This document shows positions 57,320 through 64,000 of a stretch of 64,000 nucleotides of DNA, in pieces. Source of the DNA: Bacteroidales bacterium (GTDB lineage: Bacteria; Bacteroidota; Bacteroidia; Bacteroidales; UBA932); NCBI GenBank assembly GCA_017395045.1, contig JAFPWG010000029.1, positions 62,001 through 126,000 of the forward strand, written 5' to 3'. The position numbers and the translations under genes were made by a program. The notes beneath the pieces are model-generated. The model was not told the DNA's origin. It made no database searches and worked only from the letters and a program-made list of their open reading frames with translations. Positions within the stretch are counted from its first letter, which is position 1. Every line of letters begins with the position of its first letter.

Positions 57320-60049
57320 ATGAAGAGAATACACATAGGACTGTCCTGCCTCCTGCTGTCCCTGGCAGGGAGCATCTCCAAGGGCCAGCCGTACACCCTC
57401 CGCAGCCTGGAAGTGGAGGACGGCCTCTCGCAGAACATGGTTTACTGCGTCATCCAGGACCGGAGCGACTATATCTGGATCGGAACGCAGAACGGGCTAA
57501 ACCGGTATGACGGGAACACTTTCCGGATTTACAAGAAAGGCGACGGAAGCGGACTGTCCCAGGATGCAGTATGCTCGTTGCGGGAAGACGCGGAGGGAAA
57601 CATCTGGGTCGGCACCCTGTTCGGCCTGCACATCTTCTCTCCGGAAAGCGAAACCTTCCGGGACATTCCCCTGCACGACGCCTCCGGGAAACTCGTGGAA
57701 GGTATCGTCCGCGATATTGAATTCGGCCCGGAAGGCGAAACCTATGCAGCCATCGCGGACACATGCCTGATCCGGATCGAAAACGATTTCTCCGAAAGCC
57801 AGATCGACCTGGGCGAGGCCGGACGCGGCATCCACATCCGCGACCTGCAGACAGACGGATACGGGAACCTGTGGATCGCCTCCTATGCCAGCGGTTTACT
57901 GGAGCTTCTGGGAGACGACCGCGACCAGGTAAAACAGTATCCTTACCTGGGAAAGACCGAGCGGCGGTTTACTAAAGTCGTTCCCCTCGACAACGAGACC
58001 CTCCTGGTGGGATCGGTCGACTACGGCGTCCTGAAATTCGACCTCCGCAGCAAGTCATTCTCCCAGATGGAGGGATTCGGCAGCAAGGACGTCTATTTCG
58101 TCCACGATATCCTCGCAGCATCCGACGGGCGCATCTGGGTAGGGGCGGAGAACGGTGCGCACGTCAAGGACGCATCCGGCATCAGCCGGCTCACCCACAC
58201 CAGCGACATGTCCAGTTCCCTCTCGGACAACGCCGTCTTCTGTCTGATGGAGGACCGCGACGGAGGCGTCTGGATCGGAACCTATTTCGGCGGCGTGAAC
58301 TACTACTCGCCCTATTCTTCGATGTTCCGGAAATACTTCCCCGTCCCGGGGCCCAACACGCTGCACGGAAAGAACATCAGCGAGTTCTGCCAGGCACCGG
58401 ACGGCAGTATCTGGATCGGCACCGAGGATTCCGGGCTGCATCGGTTCAACCCCGAAGACGGCAGCTTCCAGAACGGTTTCCTCCCGGCCGGAAACATCCA
58501 CGCCCTGGACATCATCGACGGCCGGCTCTGGGCCGGTTCTTACGGGGAAGGCCTCTTCGTGCTGGACCCCGGCAAACGCGGTTTCCGCCATTACAGCCTT
58601 GCCTCGGAAGGCGGCAGCCCCGGTGAAAACAGCGTTTACTCCATCCTCCGGGACCTCTCCGGGCAGGTGTGGATCGGGACGGAAAGCGGTTTATTCCAGT
58701 ATGATGCTTCGAGGGACCGGTTCTCCAAAGTCGCCGATAACCTGATCTCCCGGCAGGTGAACGATATCCTGCAGGACTTCCACGGCTCGCTGTGGTTCGC
58801 CACCATGGGCCAGGGCGTCTTCCGTTTGGACCCGGACACCGGCACCTGGGAGAACCTGGACGGGATGAGCCCCTATGTCACCTGCCTGATGGAGGATTCG
58901 GCCCATGATATCTGGCTTGGCACGGAGGACGCGGGAATCATCTATTACAATCATTCCACCAAGCAGGTCGAAAGAAGGTGGACCGAAGAGGACGGCCTTC
59001 CCAACAACATGGTTTACATGCTGCTCGAGGACGACTCCGGCGGAATCTGGGGAAGCACGAACCACGGCCTCTTCCACATTTCCCCGCAGCGGGACAGGGT
59101 GCTGTACTATGACCACCGCAGCGGACTCACCGGCGACCAGTTCAACTTCAAGTCGGGGCTGAAGGCCTCCGACGGGACGTTCTATTTCGGCGGGGTGAAG
59201 GGGTTCGTCAGCTTCCGGCCGGAATGGTTCAACCATCCTCCGAAGCCGTCGAAAATCGTGTTCAGCCGCTACTTCGTCTATAATTCAGAGGTCCAGCCGG
59301 GACCCCGGGACGAGATTGTCCTGCGGCCGGACCAGAAGATGTTCAGCGTGGGTTTCGCCGACCTGGATTATTCCACGTCGGGCATCAAAACTTACCAGTA
59401 CAGGCTGCTGGGGCATGATAAAGAATGGATCGACATCGAGCAGAGCCACTTGCTCAGTTTCTCCAACCTTCCGTCGGGGCACTACCGGCTGGAAGTCCGG
59501 GCAAATCCGCTCAATTCCTTCCCGGGAGAGCCCGTACAGGGCATCGACATCCGGATCCTGCAGCCCTGGTACCGCACGGTCCCGGCCATTGTCGTGGAAA
59601 TCCTCCTGATCCTGCTCCTGGCGCTTTGGGGAATCCGTCTCCTGATCGGGAAAATACGCAAGCTCAACATGAAAGCGGTCCAGGCCGAATTGGAGCGCCG
59701 CCGGCTGGCCGCCTCTCCGGAGAATCTCAAGTTCATGGACCGGGTCACCAACGTCATGGAGGCGAATCTGGCCAATCCTGCCTTCAACGTGAATATGATG
59801 GCGGACGAGCTCCATATGAGCCGGTCCACCCTCTACCGGAAAATGAAGCTCGTCACCGATTCGGCCGGAAACGACTACATCCGGCAATACCGCCTGGACA
59901 AGGCGGCGAAACTGCTGGCGGAGAAGTCCTGGCAAGTGTCCGAAATCGCCACCATGACAGGCTTCAACTCGGTTTCCTACTTCTCCCGTTGTTTCCGCGC
60001 CCGGTTCGGCGTCTCTCCCAAGGACTACACGGAGCCCTCAAAGCAATAG
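57320..60049 (+). CDS. Membrane-bound propeller-Y_Y_Y-AraC regulator lacking kinase and receiver domains
   Basis: The 909-residue protein starts at the ATG 57320. It has a signal peptide, about a dozen Reg_prop propeller repeats (YIWIGTQNGL, NIWVGTLFGL, GVWIGTYFGG, QVWIGTESGL, DIWLGTEDAG), a Y_Y_Y domain (about 690-750), one membrane helix (about 753-776), a short linker (KAVQAELERRR) and a C-terminal AraC domain (about 810-905: MMADELHMSRSTLYRKMK, VSEIATMTGFNSVSYFSRCF). Classical HTCS proteins place a histidine kinase and a receiver between helix and AraC, and neither is present. It would sense a sugar in the periplasm and bind DNA from the membrane, probably activating the divergent PUL. 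Confidence 0.9.
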   Translation: MKRIHIGLSCLLLSLAGSISKGQPYTLRSLEVEDGLSQNMVYCVIQDRSDYIWIGTQNGLNRYDGNTFRIYKKGDGSGLSQDAVCSLREDAEGNIWVGTLFGLHIFSPESETFRDIPLHDASGKLVEGIVRDIEFGPEGETYAAIADTCLIRIENDFSESQIDLGEAGRGIHIRDLQTDGYGNLWIASYASGLLELLGDDRDQVKQYPYLGKTERRFTKVVPLDNETLLVGSVDYGVLKFDLRSKSFSQMEGFGSKDVYFVHDILAASDGRIWVGAENGAHVKDASGISRLTHTSDMSSSLSDNAVFCLMEDRDGGVWIGTYFGGVNYYSPYSSMFRKYFPVPGPNTLHGKNISEFCQAPDGSIWIGTEDSGLHRFNPEDGSFQNGFLPAGNIHALDIIDGRLWAGSYGEGLFVLDPGKRGFRHYSLASEGGSPGENSVYSILRDLSGQVWIGTESGLFQYDASRDRFSKVADNLISRQVNDILQDFHGSLWFATMGQGVFRLDPDTGTWENLDGMSPYVTCLMEDSAHDIWLGTEDAGIIYYNHSTKQVERRWTEEDGLPNNMVYMLLEDDSGGIWGSTNHGLFHISPQRDRVLYYDHRSGLTGDQFNFKSGLKASDGTFYFGGVKGFVSFRPEWFNHPPKPSKIVFSRYFVYNSEVQPGPRDEIVLRPDQKMFSVGFADLDYSTSGIKTYQYRLLGHDKEWIDIEQSHLLSFSNLPSGHYRLEVRANPLNSFPGEPVQGIDIRILQPWYRTVPAIVVEILLILLLALWGIRLLIGKIRKLNMKAVQAELERRRLAASPENLKFMDRVTNVMEANLANPAFNVNMMADELHMSRSTLYRKMKLVTDSAGNDYIRQYRLDKAAKLLAEKSWQVSEIATMTGFNSVSYFSRCFRARFGVSPKDYTEPSKQ

Positions 60050-60060
60050 CTGGCGACCGG

Positions 60061-61341
60061 TCAGATGGCCAGCTTGTTGAATTTCGCCTTGAAATCGTTC
60101 CAGTGATAGAAGCCCGGAGCGGCCTCGGGCAGCGGCAGCGTCGCGCAGAAGCCGTTCAGGAGCACCTGGATCAGGATATCCTCCGGGTGCTTCCGGCTAC
60201 GGAAGAAAATCATCTGGAAGTTGCAGCCCATGGGGATGTCGTAGCTCCGCCAGATCTTCTCCACCTCATAGGGATCCTCGATCTCCGCGTCCATCCCATT
60301 CACGCCCAGGTAAGAAACCAGCGGCGCCAGAGCCGTGTCGTGCGAGAAACGCATCCGGAGGGCCACTCCGTTCGCCTGGTCTTCCTCAAACCGGTCAATG
60401 ATATCCTTCGCCGCAACGGACATTTCCAGGAAACGGCGGCGGTCCACGCCGGGAGCCACACCCGTGTACATGTAGTCGCTGTAGTTCTGGACACGCCAGA
60501 TGGCGTAACGCTCCTCCGGGGTGAAGACATTCCTAAGCGCCTCAGGGACAGGGAAATCGAGATTGTCGCTGTCGGATACCAGCTGCATCATGTCGTACAT
60601 GAACGACTCCCGGTCCAGGTCGAGGCCTTCCGTTGAAGTGAACCAGCGCCCGATGACGCCTTCCTCATCGAACACCTCCTTGGCGAACCGCTCGTACTTG
60701 CCCAGCGCCTCCTCCGTGAAGGGTTCCATGGCCTTGAAATTCGGATTGGAATGGCTCTCCGGAATGAGCATGGCGTAATACGGACGCCCGTAATCCACCT
60801 GGATCGACAGGTCGCGGTCCAGGTCGGACAGCTCGTCCAGGCAGCAGAGCATGCTCACGATGACGCGCGAAGACTCGGTCGAAAGCGCCACCAGGTTGGT
60901 CTTCCCCTTGAAAATTTCCGGATAGTTCCGGTAGATCTGGTCGGCGATCTGCCGGTGTTGCCGCTGTCCTTTCAGGGTCAGGATCCCCTCGTGATACAGC
61001 ATCTGGGAGTACACCTCGGCATAGGCCTCGTAGAATTTCTTTCCTTCGGGGGTCAGCTGGCCCCTTTCGCTGGCGGTCTTCCAAAGGTTGTACATCTTCG
61101 GATAGAACCGGGAGCCGTCGACAAACCGCGATCCATGTCGGCCCATATGGCTGATATAGAACGGTTTATACCCCTTCGGAGCCTTCGGGGGGACGGGCTG
61201 TCCCTCCGGATATGTGGCAAAGGTTCCGCCCCAGCGGGAGGGTTCGGCGAGGACATCGTTTTTTGCCCACTGGCGGTCCTGGGCGGAAAGCATCGCCGCC
61301 GAAGCCAGGGCAAGGATCATGGAAAGGAAAAACTTGCGCAT
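60061..61341 (-). CDS. Secreted histidine acid phosphatase (MINPP/phytase-like)
   Basis: The 426-residue protein (start MRKFFLS; the ATG two codons earlier is also possible) has a signal peptide ending at LSAQ. The branch-2 histidine phosphatase motif is present as SHMGRHGSR (Arg68, His69, Arg72) and the second motif as FSHDTALAPL (His334, Asp335). The family includes phytases and multiple inositol-polyphosphate phosphatases, which act on inositol phosphates or sugar phosphates in the periplasm. It ends the second operon, 8 bases after the DUF4832 gene, and is convergent with the regulator gene. Confidence 0.9.
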   Translation of the reverse strand: MRKFFLSMILALASAAMLSAQDRQWAKNDVLAEPSRWGGTFATYPEGQPVPPKAPKGYKPFYISHMGRHGSRFVDGSRFYPKMYNLWKTASERGQLTPEGKKFYEAYAEVYSQMLYHEGILTLKGQRQHRQIADQIYRNYPEIFKGKTNLVALSTESSRVIVSMLCCLDELSDLDRDLSIQVDYGRPYYAMLIPESHSNPNFKAMEPFTEEALGKYERFAKEVFDEEGVIGRWFTSTEGLDLDRESFMYDMMQLVSDSDNLDFPVPEALRNVFTPEERYAIWRVQNYSDYMYTGVAPGVDRRRFLEMSVAAKDIIDRFEEDQANGVALRMRFSHDTALAPLVSYLGVNGMDAEIEDPYEVEKIWRSYDIPMGCNFQMIFFRSRKHPEDILIQVLLNGFCATLPLPEAAPGFYHWNDFKAKFNKLAI

Positions 61342-61349
61342 AGTCATGG

Positions 61350-62657
61350 TTATGGAGTTACACGTATATCCGCTTCATATTCGATCCGCTGTCCCGGGAC
61401 CAGACGGTCGCATTCGATCGTCACGGCCGGGGAAGCCGGCATCCTCCGGCTGTCGATCCGGACCCAGACTCCCTGTCCGGGCATCAGGTCGCGGAGGTTG
61501 TAGTCCCCACGGACCCCGTTGACGGCCACATAGGCGTCATGGTAGATGGGCGCGACGCCCGTATTCTCGATGTAGACGGCGGCACCCTTCCTCTTCCTGA
61601 CCAGGAAATCCCCGATCCGGAAGCGGTACCCCATGGACATGGACGCCTCCTTGATCCGCTCCATCGGCTGGAAGCGGGTCTGGTCGTTGCCGATGATGAA
61701 GGTCATGTGGAACCGGGAGACCTCTCCTTCGAAGGTCCGGCCGTGCATCCCCTCCCGGTCCAGGCAGTGCTCCTGGTCGAAACGGGTGTAATAATTGAAT
61801 TCGCCGCCCAGGGGTGCCCGCCGGTAGCGCTCTTCCCCGAAATACCGCCAGGACCGCAGATTATAGTCGTCGTGGTCCTTGCTCATGAAGGAATCATCGA
61901 AGTTGCCGAAACTGCCTTCCAGCAGGTCCGGATACTGGTCGAACGGGCCGTACTTCGGATCGGCGGCGTCGATGGAGATGCACCAGGGCGTATGCTTGAA
62001 CCAGCCTTCCATTTCCTGGAAGAACTTCGCCTGGAACTCCTTGGACGGGAAGGTCTGCCCTTCGATGAAGGGCCCGTCATAGATATGGTATTCCGCCCAG
62101 AGCCCATACCCTGTCTCCAGGAAGGCGAGCCGGGGGTCGTTGTCATACTTCTCGGCGAAACGCCGGTGGAATTCCAGATGGAACCGTTGCAGCTCCTCGT
62201 TCCTCCAGTCGGGGAAACAGGTCCGGCGCCCTTCGCTCAGACCCACCGTTTCCTCATAATCCGGAAGCGCCTTGATATAATCCGGCGCCGAACATTCCTG
62301 CCCCACATACACGTAACGGAAGCGGATGACGGCCTGGTGTCCCCGCGACGCGATGTCCGCCAGGAGGTTCTCGACGGGCGTCCAGTCATAGACGTCCTTC
62401 TCCTTGCAGACCTCGTTGTACAGCATATAAGAATACTCCAGCTGGATCGCGTCGGTATCCTTCTTGTCATTCGTCGTCCAGAGGACGATGCCGGTCATCG
62501 GCTGGACCCCCTGGATCTGGGAAGAAAGTGCAACTTGAGTGTATCCCGGCCATTCGGAAACGGCCTCCGCCCGGTTCTCTCCTTTCCGGCCGGCGTTCCT
62601 GCAGCCGACGGCCACAAGGGCCAGGGCGGCGAGGATCCATAATATCGATCGTTTCAT
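61350..62657 (-). CDS. DUF4832 lipoprotein, TIM-barrel hydrolase-like
   Basis: The 435-residue lipoprotein (VAVGC, Cys19) fits DUF4832/DUF4874-type proteins: a barrel with MTGIVLWTTNDKKD, GHQAVIRFRYVYVG, and LAFLETGYGLWAEYH, where a Glu sits at a glycosidase-like strand end, then a C-terminal beta-sandwich (VYIENTGVAPIYHDAYVAVNG). Such proteins are predicted glycoside-hydrolase-like but not well characterised. It lies between two phosphatases and a GH31 in one operon. Confidence 0.8.
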   Translation of the reverse strand: MKRSILWILAALALVAVGCRNAGRKGENRAEAVSEWPGYTQVALSSQIQGVQPMTGIVLWTTNDKKDTDAIQLEYSYMLYNEVCKEKDVYDWTPVENLLADIASRGHQAVIRFRYVYVGQECSAPDYIKALPDYEETVGLSEGRRTCFPDWRNEELQRFHLEFHRRFAEKYDNDPRLAFLETGYGLWAEYHIYDGPFIEGQTFPSKEFQAKFFQEMEGWFKHTPWCISIDAADPKYGPFDQYPDLLEGSFGNFDDSFMSKDHDDYNLRSWRYFGEERYRRAPLGGEFNYYTRFDQEHCLDREGMHGRTFEGEVSRFHMTFIIGNDQTRFQPMERIKEASMSMGYRFRIGDFLVRKRKGAAVYIENTGVAPIYHDAYVAVNGVRGDYNLRDLMPGQGVWVRIDSRRMPASPAVTIECDRLVPGQRIEYEADIRVTP

Positions 62658-62678
62658 ATTGCTTGACTGTTAAATCGC

Positions 62679-63752
62679 TTACTCGTTGACAATAACTTTC
62701 CCGTTCCGGTAATCATACACGAAAAGATGCTTTCCCCGGAGATACTGGTCGCGGTTACATCCGATCCTGTCGATGACGAAAAAGCCGCGGCTCGGATTGA
62801 CGGTGAACAGGTTGAAGGAATCCTGGAAGGAAGTTCCGACGGTCCTATCCTCGTCCATGAACCAATCGGGCCATCCGGCCTTGTCAATGATGACCTGGAA
62901 CTGGCGCTCATGACCGCGGACCGGGCCCAGAAAATCCTGATGGGTGTGCCCGGCGAGCCAGCAGACCAGCGTTCCGCCCTGGTCCAGGAAGGCGTCGACC
63001 CGGGCAAAAGCGCTGTCCGGGAGGCGGTGGCTTCCCGCCTCTTCGTCCAGGGGCTCATCCCGCTCCGTAAAACCGCTTTCCAGGGGAAGGAGGCCCTTCT
63101 CGGGGGGAAGATGGCTGGCAACGACCACCTGCAGGTTCCTTGCCAGGGCCTCGGACAGACGGCCTTCAAACCAGTCTTCCTGGTCCTTCGTGTAGTGCAT
63201 CCCGTCCAGCACGATGAGCCGGATTCCGGACAAGGGGTAATCCCGGTAATAATAGCAGGCGGCATAGTGCCGACTCCCTTTCCGACCCACCCCGTCGGGC
63301 TGGACGACGTCCCAGCCACCCAGGTGGGGTTCCAGCAGGAACCGGTATGTAACCTCTTGGCTGGCAGATTCTTCCGATCCGATCCGGATATCGTGGTTCC
63401 CTACGGTATTCATCAGGGCCCCAGCCCCTTTCACCTGGTCCCACGGGTTCCCGTCGGCCATTTCCTCCTTCACGGAATCCCCCGTATGGAGGGCGGCGTC
63501 GATATACTTTCCGTAACGTTCCCGGAAAGCGACGATACGCTCCAGGTTCTCGGTGCAGCCGTGGATGTCGGAAAAATGGAGGAGCGTCCAGGAGGACGTC
63601 CCCGCCATCCCCTCCCGGGCTACGGACGGCTTCCTGGCCGCCAGCAGACGGGGGACGACTTCTTCTTCCGGATGGAAGTCAAGAATCCCCTGGGCAAAAA
63701 GCGACAGGGGAAACCATAATACTGCTACAACGATCGGAAGGATCCGCTTCAT
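62679..63752 (-). CDS. Exported metallophosphoesterase
   Basis: The 357-residue protein has a signal peptide ending SLFAQ and all calcineurin-like metal motifs: HFSDIHG (Asp62, His64), TGDSV, VGNHDI, ASHLPP and LAGHTHQDF. It would bind two metal ions and hydrolyse phosphomonoesters or diesters in the periplasm. The 5' end overlaps the stop of the GH31 gene (ATGA) and it lies 21 bases before the DUF4832 gene. Together with the histidine phosphatase it suggests a phosphorylated substrate. Confidence 0.9.
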   Translation of the reverse strand: MKRILPIVVAVLWFPLSLFAQGILDFHPEEEVVPRLLAARKPSVAREGMAGTSSWTLLHFSDIHGCTENLERIVAFRERYGKYIDAALHTGDSVKEEMADGNPWDQVKGAGALMNTVGNHDIRIGSEESASQEVTYRFLLEPHLGGWDVVQPDGVGRKGSRHYAACYYYRDYPLSGIRLIVLDGMHYTKDQEDWFEGRLSEALARNLQVVVASHLPPEKGLLPLESGFTERDEPLDEEAGSHRLPDSAFARVDAFLDQGGTLVCWLAGHTHQDFLGPVRGHERQFQVIIDKAGWPDWFMDEDRTVGTSFQDSFNLFTVNPSRGFFVIDRIGCNRDQYLRGKHLFVYDYRNGKVIVNE

Positions 63753-64000
63753 TTGGTTTTCTTCGTAAAGCAGGGTACCCGGCTCAGGGGGACATCCAAC
63801 TGGTAAGTCTTTCCTCCCTTGTATACCTTGCCGGTTTCATCCTGCCAACGGCCTTTGGGAAGGCGTACCGTCCGCGTCGTGCCTTTGGTCAGCATCGGAG
63901 CAACGAGGTAACGGTCGCCCAGCATATATTGGTCGATGCAGGTCTCAAACCCTTCTCCGGGGAATGCAAATTCCATGCTGCGGACGATGGGTTCGCCGGT
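63749..64000 (-). CDS. GH31-family glycosidase, C-terminal part (truncated by window end)
   Basis: The last 83 codons are in the window, open through base 64000. The sequence TGEPIVRSMEFAFPG, then QYMLGDRYLVAPMLTKG and VRLPKGRWQDE is the typical GH31 end of the barrel and the proximal C-terminal sheet. GH31 includes alpha-glucosidases, alpha-xylosidases and others. The catalytic aspartates lie outside the window, so the substrate cannot be given. The stop overlaps the next ATG. Confidence 0.85.
   Translation of the reverse strand, partial: TGEPIVRSMEFAFPGEGFETCIDQYMLGDRYLVAPMLTKGTTRTVRLPKGRWQDETGKVYKGGKTYQLDVPLSRVPCFTKKTK

Overview
The window is high-GC DNA of a Bacteroidales bacterium. Evidence: two SusC/SusD pairs, many SPII lipoproteins, a HTCS-like AraC regulator, DUF4421, DUF5007, BACON and fimbrillin-like proteins, and promoters of the Bacteroidetes type (TTTG, 19-21 bp spacer, TAnnTTTG). 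Start codons follow A/T-rich leaders rather than Shine-Dalgarno sites. The genus cannot be fixed from this sequence alone.

Region 1 (1-12.7 kb) is a sialic-acid utilisation locus. A minus-strand operon runs SusC, SusD, terminator hairpin, N-acetylneuraminate lyase, N-acylglucosamine 2-epimerase, Kelch mutarotase, GH20 hexosaminidase, MFS transporter and the first 18 codons of another exported protein. A divergent ROK-family regulator sits upstream, and the shared intergenic region carries a clear promoter and repeated ATGCAA half-sites. Together the genes would release, import across both membranes and convert Neu5Ac to ManNAc and then GlcNAc. Region 2 (12.7-15.4 kb) holds a small lipoprotein, an OmpA lipoprotein and a von Willebrand A lipoprotein.

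Region 3 (15.4-25 kb) starts with tRNA-Gly(GCC). The tRNA 3' end plus its terminator is repeated near 23.40 kb and again near 24.42 kb, which suggests a tRNA-targeted genomic island that has lost its integrase. Its cargo is mostly ion handling: a PstS-like lipoprotein, a Ca2+/Na+ antiporter with two small paralogous membrane proteins, a Na+/phosphate symporter with a PhoU domain, a PepSY-like lipoprotein and several small envelope proteins. A possible structured RNA lies at about 18.06-18.21 kb.

Region 4 (25-30.7 kb) encodes envelope proteins: beta-barrels, a small lipoprotein, a patatin/beta-barrel protein (type Vd-like) and a DUF4421 protein.

Region 5 (30.7-60 kb) is a large polysaccharide utilisation locus (PUL), apparently one 26.5 kb minus-strand transcription unit. 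In order it encodes an (alpha/alpha)6 glycosidase with a GATase-like N-domain, a GH127-like enzyme, two paralogous SusE-like lipoproteins with an uncharacterised HSFAHR domain, SusC, SusD, a FAS1 lipoprotein, DUF5007, BACON/LRR, two fimbrillin-like lipoproteins, a CotH protein, GH127, GH89, a GT4 glycosyltransferase and a CapE/FnlA-like dehydratase. A divergent membrane protein fuses a periplasmic beta-propeller sensor directly to an AraC domain, without a kinase. Region 6 (60-64 kb) is a second minus-strand operon with a partial GH31, a metallophosphoesterase, a DUF4832 protein and a histidine phosphatase. The most novel content is the pair of HSFAHR-domain lipoproteins, the kinase-less propeller-AraC regulator, and the tRNA-Gly island.
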